Source of the DNA: Hydractinia symbiolongicarpus
Lineage: Eukaryota; Cnidaria; Hydrozoa; Anthoathecata; Hydractiniidae
Direction: 5' to 3'
Assembly (NCBI RefSeq): GCF_029227915.1
Contig: NC_079887.1
Span: 4,898,001 to 4,962,000, forward strand
Length of the DNA stretch: 64,000 nt
Part shown: positions 1 through 11,984 of the stretch, one piece after another
Layout: the number at the start of each line of letters is the position of its first letter
Numbering within the stretch: the first letter of the stretch is position 1
Notes under the pieces: generated by a model
Told to the model about the DNA's origin: nothing
The model's database searches: none
Seen by the model: the letters and a program-made list of their open reading frames with translations, nothing else
Made by a program: the position numbers and the translations under genes

Positions 1-203
1 GTTTGGCCCGCATAGTCGAATGTATACAAAGAAAGTACCCAGGGAGTAAACTAATTTCCCGAACGATTTTTTAAATTTTTTTTTCACCACTAAAACGCAT
101 GAGACTTGTAGTTTTCAAAAATGTTTTCATTTTTGATGGGACGCTAAATAAAAGAGGTTTAATCGACGGCAAACAAAAACCCGCGATTTCACGTAAATCC
201 AGG
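1..203 (+). repeat. Representative monomer 1 (203 bp)
   Basis: First complete unit in the arbitrary phase used here; the next begins at 204. It has header type GTTTGGCCCGCATAG, A/T tract TAAATTTTTTTTT, the block GGGACGCTAAAT and a tail variant with GACGGCAAAC and TTTCACG that is confined to the first ~6.5 kb. By count it has 37 G and 37 C, and 11 CpG dinucleotides against about 6.7 expected from composition. It offers a convenient query for searching other genomes. Confidence 0.95.
115..136. other. Perfect 9-bp inverted repeat with TTTT loop (representative)
   Basis: TCAAAAATG (115-123), loop TTTT (124-127) and CATTTTTGA (128-136) form a perfect dyad. The same element sits at the same place in a large share of monomers, so it recurs with about 203-bp spacing. 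Common variants keep the stem (loop GTTT, in the 'aatggtttc' monomers) or damage it (left arm TTAAAAATG, CAGAAATG, TTGAAAATG, TCAAAAGTG or TCAAAAAAA). Short dyads able to form hairpins or cruciforms are known in centromeric satellites of several lineages; any such role here is inference. Confidence 0.85.
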
Positions 204-1484
204 GTTTGGCCCGCATAGTCGAATGTATACAAAGAAAGTACCCAGGGAGTAAACTAATTTCCCGAACGATTTTTTAAATTTTTTTTTCACCACTAAAACG
301 CATGAGACTTGTAGTTTTCAAAAATGTTTTCATTTTTGATGGGACGCTAAATAAAAGAAGTTTAATCGCCGGCAAACGAAAACCCGCGATTTCCCGTAAA
401 TCCCGGACTCGGCCCGTATAGTCAAAAGTATACAAAGAAAGTACCCAGGGAGTAAACTCATTTCCCGAACGATTTTTTATATTATTTTTTCACCACTAAA
501 ACGCATGAGACTTGTAGTTTTCAAAAATGTTTTCATTTTTGATGAGACGCTTAATGAAAGAGGTTTAATCGACGGCAAACAAAAACCCGCGATTTCACGT
601 AAATCCAGGGTTTGGCCCGCATAGTCGAATGTATACAAAGAAAGTACCCAGGGAGTAAACTAATTTCCCGAACGATTTTTTAAATTATTTTTTCACCACT
701 AAAACGCATGAGACTTGTAGTTTTCAAAAATGTTTTCATTTTTGATGGGACGCTAAATAAAAGAGGTTTAATCGACGGCAAACAAAAACCCGCGATTTCA
801 CGTAAATCCAGGGTTTGGCCCGCATAGTCGAATGTATACAAAGAAAGTACCCAGGGAGTAAACTAATTTCCCGAACGATTTTTTAAATTTTTTTTTCACC
901 ACTAAAACGCATGAGACTTGTAGTTTTCAAAAATGTTTTCATTTTTGATGGGACGCTAAATAAAAGAAGTTTAATCGCCGGCAAACGAAAACCCGCGATT
1001 TCCCGTAAATCCCGGACTCGGCCCGTATAGTCAAAAGTATACAAAGAAAGTACCCAGGGAGTAAACTAATTTCCCGAACGATTATTTAAATTATTTTTTC
1101 ACCACTAAAACGCATGAGACTTGTAGTTTTCAAAAATGTTTTCATTTTTGATGGGACGCTAAATAAAAGAGGTTTAATCGACGGCAAACAAAAACCCGCG
1201 ATTTCACGTAAATCCAGGGTTTGGCCCGCATAGTCGAATGTATACAAAGAAAGTACCCAGGGAGTAAACTAATTTCCCGAACGATTTTTTAAATTTTTTT
1301 TTCACCACTAAAACGCATGAGACTTGTAGTTTTCAAAAATGTTTTCATTTTTGATGGGACGCTAAATAAAAGAAGTTTAATCGCCGGCAAACGAAAACCC
1401 GCGATTTCCCGTAAATCCCGGACTCGGCCCGTATAGTCAAAAGTATACAAAGAAAGTACCCAGGGAGTAAACTCATTTTCCGAA

Positions 1485-2320
1485 CGATTTTTTAAATTAT
1501 TTTTTCACCACTGAAAGGCATGAGACTTGTAGTTTTCAAAAATGGTTTCATTTTTGATGAGACGCTTAATAAAAGAGGTTTAATCGCCGGCAAACGAAAA
1601 CCCGCGATTTCCCGTTAATCCCGAGCTTGGCCCGTATAGTCGAATGTATAAAAAGAAAGTACCCAGGAAGTAAACTCATTTCCCGAATGATTTTTTAAAT
1701 TTTTTTTTCACCACTAAAACGCATGAGACTTGTAGTTTTCAAAAATGTTTTCATTTTTGATGACACGCTTAATGAAAGAGGTTTAATCGCCGGCAAACGA
1801 AAACCCGCGATTTCCCTTAAATCCCGGGCTTGGCCCGTAGAGTCGAATGTATACAAAGAAAGTACCCTGTGAGTAAACTCATTTCCAGAACGATTTTTTA
1901 AATTATTTTTTCACCACTGAAAGGCATGAGACTTGTAGTTTTCAAAAATGGTTTCATTTTTGATGAGACGCTTAATAAAAGAGGTTTAATCGCCGGCAAA
2001 CGAAAACCCGCGATTTCCCGTTAATCCCGAGCTTGGCCCGTATAGTCGAATGTATAAAAAGAAAGTACCCAGGAAGTAAACTCATTTCCCGAATGATTTT
2101 TTAAATTTTTTTTTCACCACTAAAACGCATGAGACTTGTAGTTTTCAAAAATGTTTTCATTTTTGATGACACGCTTAATGAAAGAGGTTTAATCGCCGGC
2201 AAACGAAAACCCGCGATTTCCCTTAAATCCCGGGCTTGGCCCGTAGAGTCGAATGTATACAAAGAAAGTACCCTGTGAGTAAACTCATTTCCAGAACGAT
2301 TTTTTAAATTATTTTTTCAC
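1485..2320 (+). repeat. 2-mer tandem duplication (406 bp)
   Basis: Monomers at 1625 and 1828 are repeated at 2031 and 2234. The marker CACTGAAAGGC recurs exactly 406 bp apart (CTGAAAGG at 1511 and 1917). The GTATAAAAAG header and the GAATGATTTT variant are carried by both copies. The second copy ends where the CATAAG...GATCAG monomer type begins. Elsewhere in the 12-mer family this pair occurs once per unit, so this is a local extra duplication at its left edge. Confidence 0.85.
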
Positions 2321-4466
2321 CACTAAAACGCATAAGACTTGTAGGTTTCAAAAAAGTTTTCATTTTTGATCAGACGCTGAATAAAAGAAGTTTAATCGCC
2401 GGCAAACGAAAACTCGTGATTTCCCGTAAATCCCGGGCTTGGCCGGTATAGTCAAAAGTATACAAAGAAAGTACCCAGGGAGTAAACTCATTTCCTGAAC
2501 GATTTTTTAAATTATTTTTTTACCACTAAAACGCATGAGACTTGTAGTTTTCAAAAATGTTTTCATTTTTGATGAGACGCTGAATAAAAGAAGTTTAATC
2601 GCCGGCAAACGAAAACCCGCCATTTCCCGTAAACCCCGGACTCGGCACGTATAGTCAAAAGTATACAAAGAAAGTACCCAAGGAGTAAACTCATTTCCCG
2701 AACGATTTTTTATATTATTTTTTCAGCACTAAAACGCATAAGACTTTTAGTTTTCAAAAATGTTTTTTATTTTTGATGGGACGCTGAATAAAAGAAGTTT
2801 AATCGCCGGCAAACGAAAACCCTCGATTTCCCGTAAATCCCGTGCTTGGCCTGCATAGTCGAATGTATACAAAGAAAGTACCCAGGGAGTAAACTCATTT
2901 CCTGAACGATTTTTTAAATTTTTTTTTCACCACTAAAACGCATGAGACTTGTAGTTTTTGAAAATGTTTTCATTTTTGATGAGACGCTGAATAAAAGAAG
3001 TTTTATCGCTGGCAAACGAAAACCCGCGACTTCCGGTAAATCCCGGACTCGGCCCGTATAGTCAAAAGTATACAAAGAAAGTACCCAGGGAGTAAACTCA
3101 TTTCCCGAACAATTTTTTAAATTATTTTTTCACCACTAAAACGCATGAGACCTGTAGTTTTCAAAAATGTTTTCATTTTTGATGGGACGCTGAATAAAAG
3201 AAGTTTAATCGCCGGCAAACGAAAACCCGCGATTTCCCGTAAATCCCGGACTCGGCCCGTATAGTGAAAAGTATACAAAGAAAGTACCCTGTGAGTAAAC
3301 TCATTTCCAAAACGATTTTTTAAAGTATCTTTTCACCACTAAAACGCATGAGACTTGTAGTTTTCAAAAATGTTTTCATTTTTGATGAGACGCTGAATAA
3401 AAGAAGTTTAATCGCCGGCAAACGAAAACCCGCCATTTCCCGTAAACCCCAGACTCCGCCCGTATAGTCAAAAGTATACAAAGAAAGTACCCAGGGAGTA
3501 AACTCATTTCCCGAACGATTTTTTATATTATTTTTTCACCACTAAAACGCATGAGACTTTTAGTTTTCAAAAAAGTTTTCATTTTTGATGGGACGCTGAA
3601 TAAAAGAAGTTTAATCGCCGGCAAACGAAAACCCTCGATTTCCCGTAAATCCCGGGCTTGGCCCGCATAGTCAAATGTATACAAAGAAAGGACCCAGGGA
3701 GTAAACTAATTTCCCGAACGATTTTTTATATTTTTTTTCACCACTAAAACGCATGAGACTTGTAGTTTTTAAAAATGTTTTCATTTTTGATGAGACGCTG
3801 AATAAAAGAAGTTTAATCGCCGGCAAACGAAAACCCGCGACTTCCCGTAAATCCCGGACTCGGCCCGTGTAGTCAAAAGTATACAAAGAAAGTACCCAGG
3901 GAGTAAACTCATTTCCCGAACGAATTTTTAAATTATTTTTTCACCACTAAAACGCATGAGACTTGTAGTTTTCAAAAATGTTTTCATTTTTGATGAGACG
4001 CTTAATGAAAGAGGTTTAATCGACGGCAAACAAAAACCCGCGATTTCACGTAAATCCAGGGTTTGGCCCGCATAGTCGAATGTATACAAAGAAAGTACCC
4101 AGGGAGTAAACTAATTTCCCGAACGATTTTTTAAATTAATTTATCACCACTAAAACGCATGAGACTTGTAGTTTTCAAAAATGTTTTCATTTTTGATGGG
4201 ACGCTAAATAAAAGAAGTTTAATCGCCGGCAAACGAAAACCCGCGATTTCCCGTAAATCCCGGACTCGGCCCGTATAGTCAAAAGTATACAAAGAAAGTA
4301 CCCAGGGAGTAAACTCATTTCCCGAACGATTTTTTAAATTATTTTTTCACCACTGAAAGGCATGAGACTTGTAGTTTTCAAAAATGGTTTCATTTTTGAT
4401 GAGACGCTTAATAAAAGAGGTTTAATCGCCGGCAAACGAAAACCCGCGATTTCCCGTCAATCCCGA
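2031..4466 (+). repeat. 12-mer HOR, copy 1 (2436 bp)
   Basis: Twelve distinct monomers form a unit of exactly 12 x 203 bp that is followed by a near-identical copy. Rare markers fix the offset at 2436: 'CTCGTGATTTCCC' after the GATCAG monomer, a header with GGCACGTATAG, an AGCACT in place of ACCACT, a TTATCACC variant starting in the tract at 4135, and CCCGTCAATCCC at the end of the unit. Wherever I compared this copy with the next, the two agreed. Confidence 0.92.
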
Positions 4467-6902
4467 GCTTGGCCCGTATAGTCGAATGTATAAAAAGAAA
4501 GTACCCAGGAAGTAAACTCATTTCCCGAATGATTTTTTAAATTTTTTTTTCACCACTAAAACGCATGAGACTTGTAGTTTTCAAAAATGTTTTCATTTTT
4601 GATGACACGCTTAATGAAAGAGGTTTAATCGCCGGCAAACGAAAACCCGCGATTTCCCTTAAATCCCGGGCTTGGCCCGTAGAGTCGAATGTATACAAAG
4701 AAAGTACCCTGTGAGTAAACTCATTTCCAGAACGATTTTTTAAATTATTTTTTCACCACTAAAACGCATAAGACTTGTAGGTTTCAAAAAAGTTTTCATT
4801 TTTGATCAGACGCTGAATAAAAGAAGTTTAATCGCCGGCAAACGAAAACTCGTGATTTCCCGTAAATCCCGGGCTTGGCCGGTATAGTCAAAAGTATACA
4901 AAGAAAGTACCCAGGGAGTAAACTCATTTCCTGAACGATTTTTTAAATTATTTTTTTACCACTAAAACGCATGAGACTTGTAGTTTTCAAAAATGTTTTC
5001 ATTTTTGATGAGACGCTGAATAAAAGAAGTTTAATCGCCGGCAAACGAAAACCCGCCATTTCCCGTAAACCCCGGACTCGGCACGTATAGTCAAAAGTAT
5101 ACAAAGAAAGTACCCAAGGAGTAAACTCATTTCCCGAACGATTTTTTATATTATTTTTTCAGCACTAAAACGCATAAGACTTTTAGTTTTCAAAAATGTT
5201 TTTTATTTTTGATGGGACGCTGAATAAAAGAAGTTTAATCGCCGGCAAACGAAAACCCTCGATTTCCCGTAAATCCCGTGCTTGGCCTGCATAGTCGAAT
5301 GTATACAAAGAAAGTACCCAGGGAGTAAACTCATTTCCTGAACGATTTTTTAAATTTTTTTTTCACCACTAAAACGCATGAGACTTGTAGTTTTTGAAAA
5401 TGTTTTCATTTTTGATGAGACGCTGAATAAAAGAAGTTTTATCGCTGGCAAACGAAAACCCGCGACTTCCGGTAAATCCCGGACTCGGCCCGTATAGTCA
5501 AAAGTATACAAAGAAAGTACCCAGGGAGTAAACTCATTTCCCGAACAATTTTTTAAATTATTTTTTCACCACTAAAACGCATGAGACCTGTAGTTTTCAA
5601 AAATGTTTTCATTTTTGATGGGACGCTGAATAAAAGAAGTTTAATCGCCGGCAAACGAAAACCCGCGATTTCCCGTAAATCCCGGACTCGGCCCGTATAG
5701 TGAAAAGTATACAAAGAAAGTACCCTGTGAGTAAACTCATTTCCAAAACGATTTTTTAAAGTATCTTTTCACCACTAAAACGCATGAGACTTGTAGTTTT
5801 CAAAAATGTTTTCATTTTTGATGAGACGCTGAATAAAAGAAGTTTAATCGCCGGCAAACGAAAACCCGCCATTTCCCGTAAACCCCAGACTCCGCCCGTA
5901 TAGTCAAAAGTATACAAAGAAAGTACCCAGGGAGTAAACTCATTTCCCGAACGATTTTTTATATTATTTTTTCACCACTAAAACGCATGAGACTTTTAGT
6001 TTTCAAAAAAGTTTTCATTTTTGATGGGACGCTGAATAAAAGAAGTTTAATCGCCGGCAAACGAAAACCCTCGATTTCCCGTAAATCCCGGGCTTGGCCC
6101 GCATAGTCAAATGTATACAAAGAAAGGACCCAGGGAGTAAACTAATTTCCCGAACGATTTTTTATATTTTTTTTCACCACTAAAACGCATGAGACTTGTA
6201 GTTTTTAAAAATGTTTTCATTTTTGATGAGACGCTGAATAAAAGAAGTTTAATCGCCGGCAAACGAAAACCCGCGACTTCCCGTAAATCCCGGACTCGGC
6301 CCGTGTAGTCAAAAGTATACAAAGAAAGTACCCAGGGAGTAAACTCATTTCCCGAACGAATTTTTAAATTATTTTTTCACCACTAAAACGCATGAGACTT
6401 GTAGTTTTCAAAAATGTTTTCATTTTTGATGAGACGCTTAATGAAAGAGGTTTAATCGACGGCAAACAAAAACCCGCGATTTCACGTAAATCCAGGGTTT
6501 GGCCCGCATAGTCGAATGTATACAAAGAAAGTACCCAGGGAGTAAACTAATTTCCCGAACGATTTTTTAAATTAATTTATCACCACTAAAACGCATGAGA
6601 CTTGTAGTTTTCAAAAATGTTTTCATTTTTGATGGGACGCTAAATAAAAGAAGTTTAATCGCCGGCAAACGAAAACCCGCGATTTCCCGTAAATCCCGGA
6701 CTCGGCCCGTATAGTCAAAAGTATACAAAGAAAGTACCCAGGGAGTAAACTCATTTCCCGAACGATTTTTTAAATTATTTTTTCACCACTGAAAGGCATG
6801 AGACTTGTAGTTTTCAAAAATGGTTTCATTTTTGATGAGACGCTTAATAAAAGAGGTTTAATCGCCGGCAAACGAAAACCCGCGATTTCCCGTCAATCCC
6901 GA
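4467..6902 (+). repeat. 12-mer HOR, copy 2 (2436 bp)
   Basis: This repeats copy 1 monomer for monomer at an offset of 2436 bp, including the TTATCACC variant (tract at 6571) and the terminal CCCGTCAATCCC. Near-identity over 2.4 kb, against obvious divergence between adjacent monomers, is the defining sign of a higher-order repeat that was copied as a block and recently. Confidence 0.92.
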
Positions 6903-8730
6903 GCTTGGCCCGTATAGTCGAATGTATAAAAAGAAAGTACCCAGGAAGTAAACTCATTTCCCGAATGATTTTTTAAATTTTTTTTTCACCACTAAAACGC
7001 ATGAGACTTGTAGTTTTCAAAAATGTTTTCATTTTTGATGACACGCTTAATGAAAGAGGTTTAATCGCCGGCAAACGAAAACCCGCGATTTCCCTTAAAT
7101 CCCGGGCTTGGCCCGTAGAGTCGAATGTATACAAAGAAAGTACCCTGTGAGTAAACTCATTTCCAGAACGATTTTTTAAATTATTTTTTCACCACTAAAA
7201 CGCATAAGACTTGTAGGTTTTAAAAAAGTTTTCATTTTTGATCAGACGCTGAATAAAAGAAGTTTAATCGCCGGCAAACGAAAACTCGTGATTTCCCGTA
7301 AATCCCGGGCTTGGCCGGTATAGTCAAAAGTATACAAAGAAAGTACCCAGGGAGTAAACTCATTTCCTGAACGATTTTTTAAATTATTTTTTCACCACTA
7401 AAACGCATGAGACTTGTAGTTTTCAAAAATGTTTTCCTTTTTGATGAGACGCTGAATAAAAGAAGTTTAATCGCCGGCAAACGAAAACCCGCCATTTCCC
7501 GTAAACCCCGGACTCGGCCCGTATAGTCAAAAGTATACAAAGAAAGTACCCAAGGAGTAAACTCATTTCCCGAACGATTTTTTATATTATTTTTTCAGCA
7601 CTAAAACGCATGAGACTTTTAGTTTTCAAAAATGTTTTTTATTTTTGATGGGACGCTGAATAAAAGAATTTTAATCGCCGGCAAACGAAAACCCTCGATT
7701 TCCCGTAAATCCCGTGCTTGGCCCGCATAGTCGAATGTATACAAAGAAAGTACCCAGGGAGTAAACTCATTTCCTGAACGATTTTTTAAATTTTTTTTTC
7801 ACCACTAAAACGCATGACACTTGTAGTTTTTGAAAATGTTTTCATTTTTGATGAGACGCTGAATAAAAGAAGTTTTATCGCTGGCAAACGAAAACCCGCG
7901 ACTTCCGGTAAATCCCGGACTCGGCCCGTATAGTCAAAAGTATACAAAGAAAGTACCCAGGGAGTAAACTCATTTCCCGAACGATTTTTTAAATTATTTT
8001 TTCACCACTAAAACGCATGAGACCTGTAGTTTTCAAAAATGTTTTCATTTTTGATGGGACGCTGAATAAAAGAAGTTTAATCGCCGGCAAACGAAAACCC
8101 GCGATTTCCCGTAAATCCCGGACTCGGCCCGTATAGTGAAAAGTATACAAAGAAAGTACCCTGTGAGTAAACTCATTTCCAAAACGATTTTTTAAAGTAT
8201 CTTTTCACCACTAAAACGCATGAGACTTGTAGTTTTCAAAAATGTTTTCATTTTTGATGAGACGCTGAATAAAAGAAGTTTAATCGCCGGCAAACGAAAA
8301 CCCGCCATTTGCCGTAAACCCCGGACTCCGCCCGTATAGTCAAAAGTATACAAAGAAAGTACCCAGGGAGTAAACTCATTTCCCGAACGATTTTTTATAT
8401 TATTTTTTCACCACTAAAACGCATGAGACTTGTAGTTTTCAAAAAAGTTTTCATTTTTGATGGGATGCTGAATAAAAGAAGTTTAATCGCCGGCAAACGA
8501 AAACCCTCGATTTCCCGTAAATCCCGGGCTTGGCCCGCATAGTCGAATGTATACAAAGAAAGTACCCAGGGAGTAAACTAATTTCCCGAACGATTTTTTA
8601 AATTTTTTTTTCACCACTAAAACGCATGAGACTTGTAGTTTTTAAAAATGTTTTCATTTTTGATGAGACGCTTAATGAAAGAGGTTTAATCGCCGGCAAA
8701 CGAAAACCCGCGATTTCCCGTTAATCCCGA
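6903..8730 (+). repeat. 12-mer HOR, shortened copy 3 (9 monomers, 1828 bp)
   Basis: This starts like copies 1 and 2 (GTATAAAAAG header, then the GTAGAG and GCCGGTATAG monomers) but carries scattered private substitutions, such as GTTTTCCTTTTT near 7432. After the ninth monomer (8527) the sequence passes straight into the next unit. The three monomers that end the full unit, including the TTATCACC type, are missing. The crossover lies in the monomer that begins at 8527. Confidence 0.85.
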
Positions 8731-10556
8731 GCTTGGCCCGTATAGTCGAATGTATACAAAGAAAGTACCCAGGAAGTAAACTCATTTCCCGAACGATTTT
8801 TTAAAATTTTTTTTCACCACTAAAACGCATGAGACTTGTAGTTTTCAAAAATGTTTTCATTTTTGATGACACGCTTAATGAAAGAGGTTTAATCGCCGGC
8901 AAACGAAAACCTGCGATTTCCCGTAAATCCCGGGCTTGGCCCGTAGAGTCGAATGTATACAAAGAAAGTACCCTGTGAGTAAACTCATTTCCAGAACGAT
9001 TTTTTAAATTATTTTTTCACCACTAAAACGCATAAGACTTGTAGGTTTCAAAAAAGTTTTCATTTTTGATCAGACGCTGAATAAAAGAAGTTTAATCGCC
9101 GGCAAACGAAAACTCGTGATTTCCCGTAAATCCCGGGCTTGGCCGGTATAGTCAAAAGTATACAAAGAAAGTACCCAGGGAGTAAACTCATTTCCTGAAC
9201 GATTTTTTAAATTATTTTTTCACCACTAAAACGCATGAGACTTGTAGTTTTCAAAAATGTTTTCATTTTTGATGAGACGCTGAATAAAAGAAGTTTAATC
9301 GCCGGCAAACGAAAACCCGCGATTTCCCGTAAATCCCGGACTCGGCCCGTATAGTCAAAAGTATACAAAGAAAGTACCCAAGGAGTAAACTCATTTCCCG
9401 AACGATTTTTATATTATTTTTTCAGCACTAAAACGCATAAGACTTGTAGTTTTCAAAAATGTTTTCATTTTTGATGGGACGCTGAATAAAAGAAGTTTAA
9501 TCGCTGGCAAACGAAAACCCTCGATTTCCCGTAAATCCCGGGCTTGGCCCGCATAGTCGAATGTATACAAAGAAAGTACCCAGGGAGTAAACTCATTTCC
9601 TGAACGATTTTTTAAATTTTTTTTTCACCACTAAAACGCATGAGACTTGTAGTTTTTGAAAATGTTTTCACTTTTGATGAGACGCTGAATAAAAGAAGTT
9701 TTATCGCTGGCAAACGAAAACCCGCGACTTCCGGTAAATCCCGGACTCGGCCCGTATAGTCAAAAGTATACAAAGAAAGTACCCAGGGAGTAAACTCATT
9801 TCCCGAACGATTTTTTAAATTATTTTTTCACCACTAAAACGCATGAGACCTGTAGTTTTCAAAAATGTTTTCATTTTTGATGGGACGCTGAATAAAAGAA
9901 GTTTAATCGCCGGCAAACGAAAACCCGCGATTTCCCGTAAATCCCGGACGCGGCCCGTATAGTGAAAAGTATACAAAGAAAGTACCCTGTGAGTAAACTC
10001 ATTTCCAAAACGATTTTTTAAAGTATCTTTTCACCACTAAAACGCATGAGACTTGTAGTTTTCAAAAATGTTTTCATTTTTGATGAGATGCTGAATAAAA
10101 GAAGTTTAATCGCCGGCAAACGAAAACCCGCCATTTCCCGTAAACCCCGGACTCCGCCCGTATAGTCAAAAGTATACAAACAAAGTACCCAGGGAGTAAA
10201 CTCATTTCCCGAACGATTTTTTATATTATTTTTTCACCACTAAAACGCATGAGACTTGTAGTTTTCAAAAAAGTTTTCATTTTTGATGGGACGCTGAATA
10301 AAAGAAGTTTAATCGCCGGCAAACGAAAACCCTCGATTTCCCGTAAATCCCGGGCTTGGCCCGCATAGTCGAATGTATACAAAGAAAGTACCCAGGGAGT
10401 AAACTAATTTCCCGAACGATTTTTTAAATTTTTTTTTCACCACTAAAACGCATGAGACTTGTAGTTTTTGAAAATGTTTTCATTTTTGATGAGACGCTGA
10501 ATAAAAGAAGTTTAATCGCCGGCAAACGAAAACCCGCGATTTCCCGTAAATCCCGG
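8731..10556 (+). repeat. 12-mer HOR, shortened copy 4 (9 monomers, 1826 bp)
   Basis: This has the same nine-monomer order as copy 3, with more substitutions relative to copies 1-2 (for example GACGCGGCCCG near 9947 and a one-base loss in the T tract near 9409). The header GTATACAAAG replaces the GTATAAAAAG of the other copies. The higher divergence suggests it is the oldest or least homogenised member of this family in the window. Confidence 0.8.
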
Positions 10557-11984
10557 GCTTGGCCCGCATAGTCGAATGTATACAAAGAAAGTACCCTGTG
10601 AGTAAACTCATTTCCAAAACGATTTTTTAAAGTATCTTTTCACCACTAAAACGCATGAGACTTGTAGTTTTCAAAAATCTTTTCATTTTTGATGAGACGC
10701 TGAATAAAAGAAGTTTAATCGTTGGCAAACGAAAACCCGCGACTTCCCGTAAATCCCGGACTCGGCCCGTATAGTCAAAAGTATACAAAGAAAGTACCCA
10801 GGGAGTAAACTCATTTCCCGAACGATTTTTTAAATTATTTTTTCACCACTAAAACGCATGAGACTTGTAGTTTTCAGAAATGTTTTCATTTTTGATGAGA
10901 CGCTTAATGAAAGTGGTTTAATAGCCGGTAAACGAAAACCCGCGATTTCCCGTAAATCCCGGGTTTGGCCCGTATAGTCGAATGTATACAAAGAAAGTAC
11001 CCTGTGAGTAAACTCATTTCCAAAACGATTTTTTAAAGTATCTTTTCACCACTAAAACGCATGAGACTTGTAGTTTTCAAAAATGTTTTCATTTTTGATG
11101 AGACGCTGAATAAAAGAAGTTTAATCGCCGGCAAACGAAAAACCGCGATTTCCCGTAAATCCCGGACTCGGCCCGTATAGTCGAATGTATACAAAGAAAG
11201 TACCCAGGGAGTAAACTCATTTCCCGAACGATTTTTTATATTATTTTTTCACCACTAAAACGCATGAGACTTGTAGTTTTCAAAAATGTTTTCATTTTTG
11301 ATGGGACCCTGAATAAAAGAAAGAAAGTTTAATCGCCGGCAAACGAAAACCCGCGACTTCCCGTAAATCCCGGACTGGGCCCGTATAGTCAAAAGTATAC
11401 AAAGAAAGTACCCAGGGAGTAAACTCATTTCCCGAACGATTTTTTAAATTATTTTTTCACCACTAAAACGCATGAGACTTGTAGTTTTCAGAAATGTTTT
11501 CATTTTTGATGAGACGCTTAATGAAAGTGGTTTATTCGCCGGTAAACGAAGACCTCGTGATTTCCCGTAAATCCCGGGTTTGGCCCGTATAGTCGAATGT
11601 ATACAAAGAAAGTACCCTGTGAGTAAACTCATTTCCTGAACGATTTTTTAAATTATTTTTTCACCACTAAAACGCATGAGACTTGTAGTTTTCAAAAATG
11701 TTTTCATTTTTGATGGGACCCTGAATAAAAGAAGTTTAATCGCCGGCAAACGAAAACCCGCGACTTCCCGTAAATCCCGGACTGGGCCCGTATAGTCAAA
11801 AGTATACAAAGAAAGTACCCAGGGAGTAAACTCATTTCCCGAACGATTTTTTAAATTATTTTTTCACCAATAAAACGCTTGAGACTTGTAGTTTTCAGAA
11901 ATGTTTTCATTTTTGATGAGACGCTTAATGAAAGTGGTTTATTCGCCGGTTAACGAAGAACCCGTTATTTCCCGTAAATCCCGG
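10557..11984 (+). repeat. Irregular monomers between the 12-mer and 8-mer blocks
   Basis: About seven monomers have no long unit of their own. Two types alternate loosely: GGGACCCTGAAT followed by an ACTGGGCCCG header (11.30-11.38 kb and 11.71-11.79 kb), and an AGTGGTTTATTCGCCGG type with a GTTTGGCCCGTATAG header. The same types dominate 16-31 kb. One monomer carries a 5-bp insertion near 11311-11330. No other sequence is present. Confidence 0.75.
11315..11330 (+). other. 5-bp insertion in a monomer (AAAG slippage)
   Basis: The usual AATAAAAGAAGTTT reads here as AATAAAAGAAAGAAAGTTT, five bases longer and built of AAAG-like steps. I did not see it in any other monomer, so it appears private and recent. 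Replication slippage in a short purine run is the simple explanation. Confidence 0.8.

Larger units (their letters stand above)
1..1421 (+). repeat. 3-mer higher-order block (609 bp)
   Basis: Three monomer types alternate: GTTTGGCCCGCATAG with a GACGGC/TTTCACG tail (1, 610), the same header with a CGCCGGC/TTTCCCG tail (204, 813, 1219), and a CTCGGCCCGTATAGTCAAAAG type (407, 1016). Spacing between equivalents is 609 bp for the first full pair; the last repeat is shortened, with the second and third types following directly at 1219 and 1422. The left edge is cut by the window. Confidence 0.85.

Noticed and set aside
1-30. tRNA-like or 5S-like promoter boxes in the header
   Set aside because: No B-box (GGTTCGANNCC) and no cloverleaf around TAGTCGAATG; 5S rRNA features are absent.
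150-180. CENP-B box on the minus strand (TTCGTTTGCCGGCG region of the monomer tail)
   Set aside because: It starts TTCGTT but lacks the A and the CGGG at the positions required by the core pattern; about half the bases match, which is not convincing.
160-203. Rho-independent terminator or other bacterial signal in the CCCGGG-containing tail
   Set aside because: CCCGGG and GCCGGC are short palindromes without a stem followed by a T run, and nothing else in the window is bacterial in character.
3671-3886. Identical 71-codon minus-strand frames at 3671-3886 and 6107-6322 as a conserved small protein
   Set aside because: They lie exactly 2436 bp apart, which is the 12-mer unit. Identity reflects recent block duplication, not protein conservation.
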